Shown piece after piece: positions 54,790 through 62,469 of a stretch of 64,000 nucleotides of DNA (its first letter is position 1; the number at the start of each line of letters is the position of its first letter). Origin of the DNA: Liquorilactobacillus hordei DSM 19519. GTDB lineage: Bacteria > Bacillota > Bacilli > Lactobacillales > Lactobacillaceae. The stretch is from the NCBI RefSeq assembly GCF_019443985.1, contig NZ_CP049303.1, positions 1,860,001-1,924,000 of the forward strand, written 5' to 3'. Both the position numbers and the translations under genes were made by a program. Below the pieces are notes generated by a model, which was given only the letters and a program-made list of their open reading frames with translations, did not search any database and had not been told where the DNA came from.

Positions 54790-55523
54790 TATTCCTTCAC
54801 CTCAAGGTCGTCAAATTTATATCCTACCCCCCAAACTGTCTGAATTACCTGTGGTCCTACCTTCTCAATTTTTTGTCGTAACTTTTTAATATGTGCATCA
54901 ACTGTTCTTTCATCACCATAGAATTCATAATGCCAAACTAACTGCAATAATTGATCCCTTGAAAAAACCTGTCTTGGTTTTTGTGATAAGGTCTTCAAAA
55001 GATCAAATTCCTTAGGTGTGAGATCCTTAATTATATTATCATAAAGGTACGCTTCTCTTGTTTTTGTACTTAGTTTAAAATGATCTGTGATAACATCAAA
55101 AGAAGCATCATCGTCTTCTTGCTCAACCGAAACCGGATTATTAGTTAAAGCAGCTCTTCTATGCAAAGCCTTGATTCTTGCAATCAAAGTAATTGGACTA
55201 AATGGCTTAACAACATAATCATCTGCTCCCATCTCAAGCCCCAACACTTGATCACTTTCTGAATCACGTGCTGTCAAAATAATAATAGGAACGGTTGTTG
55301 AGATAGCTCTGATTTCATTATTAACTTGAATCCCGTCCATTCCAGGAAGATTTAAATCAAGCGTAATCATATCCCAACTTGTTGGACTCTCCTTAAACTT
55401 GGATAGTGCCTCAAGTCCATCATAAGCATACTCAACATGCCAATCTTCCTTTTTAAAAAACATTGCCATCATTTCAGAAACAGATTTGTTATCTTCAATC
55501 ATTAATAATTTCAAGTTATCCAC
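54789..55523 (-). CDS. OmpR/PhoB-family response regulator
   Basis: A 244-residue regulator. The receiver domain spans residues 1-120, with the phospho-acceptor D56 in TLDLNLPGMDG and the conserved Lys in DDYVVKPFSP. The winged-helix DNA-binding domain is at about 145-240 (TPKEFDLLKTLSQKP, DERTVDAHIKKLRQKI, VWGVGYKF). A linker of about 20 acidic residues (EQEDDDA) separates them. The start may be the GTG at 55523 or a TTG three codons later, which is better placed after the GGTGG site. It pairs with the downstream kinase. Confidence 0.92.
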   Translation of the reverse strand: MDNLKLLMIEDNKSVSEMMAMFFKKEDWHVEYAYDGLEALSKFKESPTSWDMITLDLNLPGMDGIQVNNEIRAISTTVPIIILTARDSESDQVLGLEMGADDYVVKPFSPITLIARIKALHRRAALTNNPVSVEQEDDDASFDVITDHFKLSTKTREAYLYDNIIKDLTPKEFDLLKTLSQKPRQVFSRDQLLQLVWHYEFYGDERTVDAHIKKLRQKIEKVGPQVIQTVWGVGYKFDDLEVKE

Positions 55524-55651
55524 CCATCCTTTTTTTATGCTTTCATACCCCGAAAAGCTAAAACTGTCACTAACAAGTTATCCTATACTAAAAATGTGGC
55601 ATTTGTTTGAAATTTCTGAAAAGAAATAAAAAAACCAGATATTTTTATAAC

Positions 55652-55690
55652 AAAAAAGGTTGTCGAATTTCATTAATAATTCAACAACCC
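55652..55690 (-). terminator. Terminator of ssrA
   Basis: GGTTGTTGAATT pairs with AATTCGACAACC (one mismatch) and is followed by six T residues on the minus strand. Confidence 0.85.
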
Positions 55691-55700
55691 TCAATTCATA

Positions 55701-56065
55701 TGGAGATGGCGGGGATCGAACCCGCGTCCAAGCATATCGGCACTTAAACATCTACGCTCATAGTCATATCATTTAAAATTCATCATTAATCGCGCCATAC
55801 GACAAGGCTAACATCAATGACTAATCTGATTAATCTCTTCTGTCAACTTCAGATGGGAGCATTCAGCGTAAGTCCACTTAATTTAGGACCTGAAACCGAT
55901 ACATGGACGATATCGGGCAGATCTACACTAAAGCGCGCTTAGGCAGCTAAAGCGTAAGAATTGTTATTATTTTTTGCAGTTATATTTAACTGAGCGTCTT
56001 TACGTCACGCAACTACGAAGCGCAGTCCAAGCTCGACCTATACCTGTCGAATCCAAAACATCCCC
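55701..56065 (-). ncRNA. ssrA: Transfer-messenger RNA (tmRNA)
   Basis: A 365-nt RNA. The 5' part begins GGGGATG and includes GGATTCGACAGG; the 3' end has GGGTTCGATCCCCGCC and CCA, closing the tRNA-like acceptor arm. The tag reading frame at 55939-55977 encodes AKNNNNSYALAA followed by TAA. It rescues stalled ribosomes together with SmpB. The 3' CCA is encoded. Its terminator lies ten bases beyond. Confidence 0.97.
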
Positions 56066-56107
56066 ATACTCAAATAATAACATAATATACAAAATAACTA
56101 AAGTAAA

Positions 56108-57502
56108 TTAATAAACAACCACGGCTTCTTTTTGTGAGAGACTGTTATACACGCTCTCCATATTAGCACTTGGCGTGTTCGCACATCCACCGGAACCATT
56201 AGTCAGATATGCTGTACTTGACCAATCGGTTCTCCAGCTAGCATCATGGAATCCACATCCACTACTAGTAAATTGAGCCCAATAGTTAACTTTCACAGAA
56301 TAATTCGCGTTCCCAACTTCGCTACCTTCTAATGTAGCTGGGGACTGTTTGTACATTATATACCAAACACCTGTTGGAGTATCTTCGTTTGTACTATGTT
56401 TTCCCGTTACAATATTAGTTGTATAAACTTCTTTTCCATCTATATAAAACCACGCTCTTTGATCCTGAATTGATATTTCTGCATAAGTCGTACCAATGCC
56501 ATCATTTGTTAAATTATCGTATCCAGTTCCATAGGTCAGATAACCAACTCCATAGATGTCAGAGGCAGCGTCAACCTCACTTTTATTATTAATAAAAGCA
56601 GCACTGATTGTTTCATACGAATCGCTGGTCTTAAGAGCCCAACCATACGTACCACCAGGAACATTCACCGTATCTCCTGCATGAGTCTTGAAAGAGATTG
56701 ACTTTTGAAGAGTGGCCTGCTTGTTATTAATATCGTTTATCTCATTTACTATCCCATCTTGAGAAATTTGGTACTTATCACCAATATATGTTGCCTGATT
56801 AATTACATCTTTAGCCGCTAAAGTATAATTTGTTTGTTGTACCTTATACACAACCGTCCGTTTTGCTAAAGTCTCTAATTTTTCTTTTTGCTTTTTTACC
56901 TGATTACTTGAACTTGTTACTGGTTGAATAACAAACTTCTTTATATTCGTAGTAGGCTGATTTTTTTGCTTATCATATGCTGTTAAAATTTTAGCTACAT
57001 TATACTGATTTCCCTTTTTTGAAGCAGTATATGTTATCTTTCCGTAGCGCAAGACCGCATGTGAATCAACTGCTGCAGTTAATTTGCTGTTTTTCTTGTC
57101 TAATAATTGCTTTAATTTTGGTTTAATAACATTGGTTCTATAATTACTCACATTTGACGGTGTGATCTGATAGCTTATTTTTCTTGATTCTGGCAGAAAG
57201 GTCCATTGTTTTTTAAGCAACTGTCTAATTTTGCTTAAATCCTTCTGGGTAAATCCAGAACTTGTCTTCTTACCCTCAAGTAATAACTTTCCATTCAAAT
57301 AGACATTATTATCTATCTTCTCAGACTTCAATTGTGCAAGAGCACTTTTTTCATTTAAACCACCAACTGAAACACCATTTATTTGTATGTTCTTATTAAA
57401 GTGAGTTGAACGATAGTATGTGTAACCACCAAGGACTGCTGCAATTAAAAAAACCACTATTCCCCCAACAGTTAACGCTACTTTATGCTTGATTTTGACC
57501 AC
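56108..57502 (-). CDS. L,D-transpeptidase-like (YkuD) membrane protein
   Basis: A 464-residue protein with one N-terminal transmembrane helix (about 10-30), two PG_binding_4-like repeats (about 40-275) and a C-terminal YkuD domain. The catalytic region contains SGCGFHDASWR and GSGGCANTPS near residue 440, with the His and the nucleophile Cys of the HX(14-17)SXGC motif. It would cross-link or modify peptidoglycan or anchor proteins outside the membrane. Lactobacilli usually make 4-3 cross-links, so the true role may differ. Start ATG at 57502. Confidence 0.87.
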   Translation of the reverse strand: MVKIKHKVALTVGGIVVFLIAAVLGGYTYYRSTHFNKNIQINGVSVGGLNEKSALAQLKSEKIDNNVYLNGKLLLEGKKTSSGFTQKDLSKIRQLLKKQWTFLPESRKISYQITPSNVSNYRTNVIKPKLKQLLDKKNSKLTAAVDSHAVLRYGKITYTASKKGNQYNVAKILTAYDKQKNQPTTNIKKFVIQPVTSSSNQVKKQKEKLETLAKRTVVYKVQQTNYTLAAKDVINQATYIGDKYQISQDGIVNEINDINNKQATLQKSISFKTHAGDTVNVPGGTYGWALKTSDSYETISAAFINNKSEVDAASDIYGVGYLTYGTGYDNLTNDGIGTTYAEISIQDQRAWFYIDGKEVYTTNIVTGKHSTNEDTPTGVWYIMYKQSPATLEGSEVGNANYSVKVNYWAQFTSSGCGFHDASWRTDWSSTAYLTNGSGGCANTPSANMESVYNSLSQKEAVVVY

Positions 57503-57577
57503 CTCATATTAATTATTTTAATTTATAGCATACCACAAAAATATTGCAGAAATAATTCTTTTGCATATTAAAATTAA

Positions 57578-58063
57578 CTACTTCCGTATTACTAAAACCG
57601 AACATGGAGAATTCTGTGCCAAATAACTAGCTTGAGAACCAATAAAAATTTTCTCACGTTTACTTACATGTTTTGTTTTTGATCCACAGACTAACACATC
57701 TGGTTTAAAAGTTGGGATAATATCTGAAATAATTGTAGGTGCTGGTTTCCCCTCTGCTACAAAACCCTCAACTTCCTTAACACCATGTTCCTTTGCAATT
57801 TTGACATAAACATTGACATCTGCAAGCAAAGAACTACTGATTTCATTTCTTTTTTCAGGACTAAGGGCCTCAAAAACATTTAAATCCTCTAATTCAAGTA
57901 TTGAGACAATTCCTAACTTCGCTTTATTTCTGGATGCAAGTGTAACTGCAAATTGAAATGCCTTAATTGAAGAACTCGAATCATCTTGATCAACTGCCAC
58001 TAAAACTCTTGAAAATGGTTTATCCTCAATCTCAAATTGTAAATTTTTCTCATTAACTGCCAT
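57578..58063 (-). CDS. Universal stress protein (UspA family)
   Basis: About 161 residues from the ATG at 58063. The Usp fold is recognisable at VLVAVDQDDSSSSIKAFQFAV and in the C-terminal ATP-binding region GSKTKHVSKREKIFIGSQASYLAQNSPCSVLVIR (G-2X-G-9X-G-S/T type, with substitutions). Such proteins respond to stress, often as nucleotide-binding dimers. It follows the 61-residue small protein gene by about 23 bases in the same direction. Confidence 0.88.
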   Translation of the reverse strand: MAVNEKNLQFEIEDKPFSRVLVAVDQDDSSSSIKAFQFAVTLASRNKAKLGIVSILELEDLNVFEALSPEKRNEISSSLLADVNVYVKIAKEHGVKEVEGFVAEGKPAPTIISDIIPTFKPDVLVCGSKTKHVSKREKIFIGSQASYLAQNSPCSVLVIRK

Positions 58064-58086
58064 AGTACAAAACACTTCCCTTCAAC

Positions 58087-58269
58087 TTACCATTTTTGTG
58101 GATTCCATAAACGACCATCTAATTCACTTTCTGCCTGTTCAATTCGTTTTCCCTGCTCCTCACAAAGTTCAGTAAGATACTCAAAAAAAGCTCTTTTTTT
58201 ATAATCCTCTTCTTTTGCAGCTAACTTACTTACTTCTGCTGTTAACCATTCACTAGTAGTCATTGTCAT
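58087..58269 (-). CDS. Small hypothetical protein (about 60 residues)
   Basis: A short helical, acidic protein (ELCEEQGKRIEQAESELDGRLWNPQKW at its end) that I do not recognise. It begins inside the 3' end of the flavodoxin-fold oxidoreductase gene (overlap of about 17 bases), with ATG at 58269 or 58263, and precedes the Usp gene. The tight overlap on the same strand and the normal codon use support a real gene. No signal peptide or membrane segment; coiled-coil-like heptads are visible. Confidence 0.65.
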   Translation of the reverse strand: MTMTTSEWLTAEVSKLAAKEEDYKKRAFFEYLTELCEEQGKRIEQAESELDGRLWNPQKW

Positions 58270-58930
58270 CAACTTTCTTTATCAAATCAATTTCAGTTTT
58301 TAATTCAGATAGCCTGTCTGCCTGTTCAACAAAATTATCAAGGACTAACCTTATCATAGAATTATTCTCATTAACGGTTAACTCTTTCAAAAACTTGATT
58401 GCCCATGCCTGTCTTTCTTTAAAATTAATCGGTTGATTTAACTGCAGATACTGTAAATAAGCTATCAACAACTTTTTTTTAGCTGTCTCAGTCTGATATG
58501 CAAATTTTTCAATAACAAAATAAGGAATTAATGTCAATCCTAATCTATTTGCCAACGCACCTAGCGGACTAAGTAAACTTGAGAGAGAGTACTTCTCGCT
58601 GCCACCTAATCGATAAGATTTCTCAGATTGACCAATATTTACAACAATTCCCAATTCCTTACACTTTAACCAAGTTTCATCATCTTGCTGGATGGTTATC
58701 CTCAGCCATTCAAACAAGATCCCAGGTGCGCTATACCACAACAATGGAAACTGAAAAATAATTCGCTGATTTTCATGTAACAATGTTCTGTTTCTAGTAA
58801 TTTCGCTCAGAGTCACGTCATTTAGTTCCAGCCATGTGACACTTTCTGAAATTTTTGCTGTTTCCTTTAAAAACTGTTGTGTGCTGGATTCCTTAATTTT
58901 TGGATGTGCAACGACCACCAATGTTTTCAA
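58253..58930 (-). CDS. NAD(P)H-dependent oxidoreductase, flavodoxin-like fold (KefF/YwrO-like)
   Basis: A 225-residue protein from the TTG at 58930 behind GTGGAGG. The N-terminal LVVVAHPKIKESSTQQFL binds the FMN phosphate, and IIFQFPLLWYSAPGILFEWLR near residue 68 is the isoalloxazine-binding segment of the NQO1/KefF/YwrO group. The C-terminal third is not typical of the short family members. The probable role is two-electron reduction of quinones or other electrophiles. The substrate is not known. Confidence 0.82.
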   Translation of the reverse strand: MKTLVVVAHPKIKESSTQQFLKETAKISESVTWLELNDVTLSEITRNRTLLHENQRIIFQFPLLWYSAPGILFEWLRITIQQDDETWLKCKELGIVVNIGQSEKSYRLGGSEKYSLSSLLSPLGALANRLGLTLIPYFVIEKFAYQTETAKKKLLIAYLQYLQLNQPINFKERQAWAIKFLKELTVNENNSMIRLVLDNFVEQADRLSELKTEIDLIKKVDDNDY

Positions 58931-58944
58931 GTTCGCTACCTCCA

Positions 58945-59634
58945 CTACATTTTATCCATTGTCTTATTCAATAATTCATCAACAAATAAATTACCTTCAT
59001 TATCCAAGTGACCTTTTGTCCAACTAAAAACAATATTAGGAAATTCAAGCAATTGTGTTGCAATCTTTTGCCAAAGTTCTTGATTGGCCACTGCTGTACC
59101 ATTTGAAGTCTTCCAACCACGTTTTTTCCAATTAGACAGCCAATTCTTATTAATAGCATCAAGGACATATCTTGAATCAAGAATTGCTAGTATTTGCTTG
59201 TTATTCAACTTTTGATTTTCCAATTCTTCCAGCGCTCTAAGAAGCGCCATAATCTCCATCCGATTATTAGTAGCACCATACTCGCCAGCAGAAGCAGAAT
59301 ATCTCTTTTCACCTTCAACAAACAAAAATGCCCAAGCAGCTTTATCGTCTGCTTTTACATGTTGTCCCTTCTTATTACCATTATTTCGTGAACCACCATC
59401 TGTCCACAAAACAATGTCTGCTTCACTTAAGTGTCTTTGCTTACTATTAACCTGACTTGTCTTTTTTTGAACAAATTGCTCTGGATTGTCTAACCAGCCC
59501 TTTGCCTCAGACAAATTGTTAAAACCCTTGAATCGAGCTTGTTGATAACCTTGGACTTGCATTTGACACTCAGACCAAGTTTTATATATTCCAGGTTTTC
59601 TACCACGGGACACAACATAATACTTAAATGCGAT
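58945..59634 (-). CDS. rnhA: Ribonuclease HI with N-terminal hybrid-binding domain (probable ATC start)
   Basis: A protein of about 229 residues. The N-terminal caulimovirus-type domain reads (M)AFKYYVVSRGRKPGIYKTWSECQMQV if translation begins at the ATC at 59634, ten bases after GAGG. This matches the family start, which a GTG at 59613 would cut by seven residues. The RNase H domain has VLWTDGGSRNNG (first Asp), ATNNRMEIMALL (Glu), LDSRYVLDAI (Asp) and, at the C terminus, WTKGHLDNEGN (His/Asp region). It removes RNA from RNA-DNA hybrids. Confidence 0.88.
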   Translation of the reverse strand: MAFKYYVVSRGRKPGIYKTWSECQMQVQGYQQARFKGFNNLSEAKGWLDNPEQFVQKKTSQVNSKQRHLSEADIVLWTDGGSRNNGNKKGQHVKADDKAAWAFLFVEGEKRYSASAGEYGATNNRMEIMALLRALEELENQKLNNKQILAILDSRYVLDAINKNWLSNWKKRGWKTSNGTAVANQELWQKIATQLLEFPNIVFSWTKGHLDNEGNLFVDELLNKTMDKM

Positions 59635-59711
59635 TTTGAATCATCCTCACTTTGTTATTAATAATTATAATACATTACCACAAGTTTAACTATTTTTGTA
59701 ACCTTTGTTGT

Positions 59712-60344
59712 TTATAGAAAAAGATAGATAGAGAAAAACATGGCAATTGACCCTAGCATAACAAAAATATGCCAATAAACATGTGCATACTTTACACCTT
59801 TGATACTATAAACACCCGCGCCAAAAGTAAACATCAATCCTCCTATAAATAGAAGTGCGAAACCAATTGTACCAAGTGAAAGGAACAAACTCTTAGCTCC
59901 TAATAAACATAACCATCCCATCAATACATAAGTTAAAGTTTCAACCCACTGTAACTTACTATTATGCACAAATAAATGAAATAATATGCCAAGTACTGAC
60001 AATATCCAAATAATACTCAACATCCAAATTCCTTGATTACCCCTAATTGCTAACAAACAGTATGGCGTATATGTTCCTGAAATCAATATGAAAATACTAC
60101 AATGGTCCATCGTTTGAAAGAACGTTTTTGCTTTTGTAAAATACAATGAATGAAACAACGTAGATGATATATATAGTGTCATCAAAGAGATCCCGTATAC
60201 TAAAAACGAAGTCAAAACTATCCCACTGTGCTCTGCTACACCTTTAATTATTAGCAAGACAACGGCTGCTATACTTAGCGTAATTCCTACACCATGAGTG
60301 ATACTGCTCCAAATTTCATTTAACAATCTTTCTTTTGTGTTCAT
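59712..60344 (-). CDS. Hemolysin III family membrane protein (YqfA/PAQR-like)
   Basis: A 210-residue protein with seven hydrophobic segments, from the ATG at 60344 behind AGGAGAG. PAQR-type motifs are EIWSSITHGVGI near residue 10, SSTLFHSLY near 60 and DHCSIFILISGTYTPYCL near 78, with the HVYWHIFVMLGS His pair near 190. The name hemolysin III is historic; these are probably membrane hydrolases or lipid-homeostasis proteins with a bound zinc, and the window gives no virulence evidence. It is divergent from the DUF1836 gene. Confidence 0.88.
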   Translation of the reverse strand: MNTKERLLNEIWSSITHGVGITLSIAAVVLLIIKGVAEHSGIVLTSFLVYGISLMTLYISSTLFHSLYFTKAKTFFQTMDHCSIFILISGTYTPYCLLAIRGNQGIWMLSIIWILSVLGILFHLFVHNSKLQWVETLTYVLMGWLCLLGAKSLFLSLGTIGFALLFIGGLMFTFGAGVYSIKGVKYAHVYWHIFVMLGSIAMFFSIYLFL

Positions 60345-60450
60345 TTTTATCTCTCCTAACATCAACTGGTTATACAGTTAATATAACATAGATTTGAAGT
60401 CTAGGTAACATAAAATTAAAATTTTAATTTTAGATTTAGATTACTACATG

Positions 60451-60459
60451 TGCTATACT
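60451..60459 (+). promoter_or_regulatory. Extended -10 promoter of the DUF1836 gene
   Basis: TG-N-TATACT, 33 bases before the start codon; no good -35 box, as is common for extended -10 promoters. Confidence 0.5.
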
Positions 60460-60492
60460 TAAGGTATCTAATTGATGAAAGAGGTTTTTTCA

Positions 60493-61008
60493 ATGCATAA
60501 TGAATTCGAAAAATGGTTGAAAGCTTTTAGTGAGGAAAGATTACCACTCTGGAATGAATTTCCTGATTTTGATTTGTACATGGACCAACTTGTAAATTTA
60601 GGTAATCGTTACTTGGAGAACTTCATTGATGTAAAAATAACTGCTTCAATGATTAATAGTTACGTAAAAAAAGGATTAATGGAGCGACCCAGCAAAAAGA
60701 AATATACAACCACAAATGTTGCAGAACTGGTTGTAATCAGTCTCTTAAAGTCAATTTATCCTCTCGAAACCATTCGCAGTGGTATAAAGCAGTCTACAAA
60801 AGATATGTCAATTGCAGATTCATACAATTATTTTGCTAATCTTTTCAATCGTACTTTATCAAGTTTTAGTCTCACAAACTCCCCTCAAGTAGACTCATTT
60901 AATGAAAATATGATTCAATTAACAGAACAATTTGCAATTCATGCAGTTATCTACAAGATGATTGGCGAAAAGCTTGTAAATCTACAAAGAATTTCTAAAA
61001 CTAATTAG
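60493..61008 (+). CDS. DUF1836 family protein, probable DNA-binding
   Basis: A 171-residue protein from the ATG at 60493 behind AAAGAGG. The core around ITASMINSYVKKGLMERPSKKKYTTTNVAELVVISLLKSIYPLETI resembles the winged-helix arrangement seen in MerR-like regulators, and DUF1836 members are usually annotated as such. The C-terminal part is helical. The target is unknown. Its neighbour genes do not point to a function. Confidence 0.8.
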   Translation: MHNEFEKWLKAFSEERLPLWNEFPDFDLYMDQLVNLGNRYLENFIDVKITASMINSYVKKGLMERPSKKKYTTTNVAELVVISLLKSIYPLETIRSGIKQSTKDMSIADSYNYFANLFNRTLSSFSLTNSPQVDSFNENMIQLTEQFAIHAVIYKMIGEKLVNLQRISKTN

Positions 61009-61220
61009 CCTCTATTCAAGAGTCGTTATTTTATATGCTACATTGTAGCGCTTTTTGATTGACCATTACTATATATTCATGCTAATTAATAAACTTTTAC
61101 ATTTTATTATATTAATTTAAAAAAGAGAGTATGGCATAAGTCAGGATAATTGAATAGCAATTCAAAGTTATGAATATAGCGAGTGCTTTGCTAATAGTAA
61201 TTCGAATTAGATGGAATAAA

Positions 61221-61266
61221 TAAAGAAGTAGAGTCAAAATTTAACTTTTGGCCCTACCTCTTTTTA
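61221..61266 (+). terminator. Terminator of the DUF1836 gene, repeated family
   Basis: GAAGTAGAGTCAAAATTTAA pairs imperfectly with CTTTTGGCCCTACCTC, followed by TTTTT. The upstream arm is like that of the pepQ/ytxH terminator. Confidence 0.7.
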
Positions 61267-61269
61267 TTA

Positions 61270-61306
61270 ACTAAAAAAAGCAACCTTTTAAAAGGTTGTT
61301 TTTTAA
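61270..61306 (-). terminator. Terminator of fba
   Basis: AAAAAAGCAACCTTTTAAAAGGTTGTTTTTT is a perfect hairpin with runs on both sides, so it may act in both directions. Confidence 0.85.
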
Positions 61307-61310
61307 TAAA

Positions 61311-62174
61311 TTATTTAGCTTCTGGTGTACCAAACCATTCAATGCGTTCTTTAACAACATCTGTGATTGCTTGTGCGCCAGGTGCAAGAAGTTTACGTGG
61401 ATCGTAACCCTTACCTTGTTCGTCCTTACCAGCTTCAATATATTTGCGAGTTGCAGCAGCAAATGCTAATTGACATTCAGTATTAACATTAACCTTTGAA
61501 ACACCCATTGCAATAGCCTTTTGGATTTGTTCCTTAGGAATTCCTGAACCACCATGCAATACAAGTGGTGTTTCGATAACATCAGCAAGTTCCTTCAAAC
61601 GATCAAAGTTCAAACCTGTCCAGTTTGCTGGGTACTTACCATGGATATTACCAATACCACATGCCAAGTAGTCAACACCTGTAGCAGCGATTTGTTTTGC
61701 TTCTTCAACATCAGCTAATTCACCAGCACCAATAATTCCGTCTTCTTCACCACCAATTGAACCAACTTCTGCTTCAACTGTGATATTTTTAGCATGTGCT
61801 AAAGCAACAATTTCCTTAGTCTTTTCCAAGTTTTCTTCAAATGGAAGATCATGACCATCGAACATAACGGATGTATATCCTACTTCAATACATTCTTTAG
61901 CAGCTTCATAGTTACCATGATCAAGATGCATTATAACAGGAACAGTAATTCCCATTGACTTAACAGTTTGTTGCACCAAGTTAAGACATAATTCGTATCC
62001 ACCCATGTACTTTGCAGCACCCATCGATGTTTGAATTAAGATTGGTGTGTTTGTTTCTTGCGCAGCAGCAAGAATTGCACGAGTCCATTCCAAGTTATTT
62101 GTGTTGAATGCTCCGACTGCATAGTGACCTGAGCGAGCAGCATCAAAGATTCCATTACCGTTTACGATTGACAT
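61311..62174 (-). CDS. fba: Fructose-bisphosphate aldolase, class II
   Basis: A 287-residue zinc-dependent aldolase of glycolysis. The metal ligands are in VIMHLDHGNYEAAKE near residue 83, EAEVGSIGGEEDG near 135, GIGNIHGKYP near 178 and LVLHGGSGIPKEQIQKAI near 208. The start follows a GGAGG site. A promoter is visible at 62213-62240. Together with pgi in this window it covers two central glycolytic steps. Confidence 0.96.
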   Translation of the reverse strand: MSIVNGNGIFDAARSGHYAVGAFNTNNLEWTRAILAAAQETNTPILIQTSMGAAKYMGGYELCLNLVQQTVKSMGITVPVIMHLDHGNYEAAKECIEVGYTSVMFDGHDLPFEENLEKTKEIVALAHAKNITVEAEVGSIGGEEDGIIGAGELADVEEAKQIAATGVDYLACGIGNIHGKYPANWTGLNFDRLKELADVIETPLVLHGGSGIPKEQIQKAIAMGVSKVNVNTECQLAFAAATRKYIEAGKDEQGKGYDPRKLLAPGAQAITDVVKERIEWFGTPEAK

Positions 62175-62212
62175 AAAACAGCCTCCTAAATTATATTACT
62201 CTTTTGAGTACG

Positions 62213-62240
62213 TCTATATTCTAACACATTTTCATGACAA
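62213..62240 (-). promoter_or_regulatory. fba promoter
   Basis: TTGTCA (62235-62240) and TATAGA (62213-62218) on the minus strand with a 16-base spacer, about 39 bases before the fba ATG. Confidence 0.55.
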
Positions 62241-62313
62241 TTCTAATTAATATTTGAAAGTTTTCACAAAAGGTTAGTACTAATAGCATAACTTTTCATT
62301 AATGAGAACCTTC

Positions 62314-62469
62314 TCAATGGTGCTTCTTTATTTTACGTGTATCCACAAGTGGGCAACCTACGTCTTCGCAATCATGACAACCGCTACTACCCTTCTTCAA
62401 AAAACGTGAATATATTACATAAAAGAATGCTGAAAAAATTACTAATGCCAAAATAACTGTAGCAATCAT
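62314..62469 (-). CDS. FeoB-associated Cys-rich membrane protein
   Basis: A 51-residue protein with one transmembrane helix (IATVILALVIFSAFFYVIYSRF, about residues 2-23) followed by a C-x2-C-x4-C motif (C31, C34, C39) and a His-rich basic end. Its ATG overlaps the feoB stop (ATGA), so the two are translationally coupled. Such small proteins usually follow feoB and are thought to help ferrous iron uptake, though their biochemical role is not settled. Confidence 0.85.
   Translation of the reverse strand: MIATVILALVIFSAFFYVIYSRFLKKGSSGCHDCEDVGCPLVDTRKIKKHH

Noticed and set aside
59712-60344. Hemolysin virulence factor
   Set aside because: The name comes from an old cloning result; the sequence is a PAQR-like membrane protein common in harmless bacteria.
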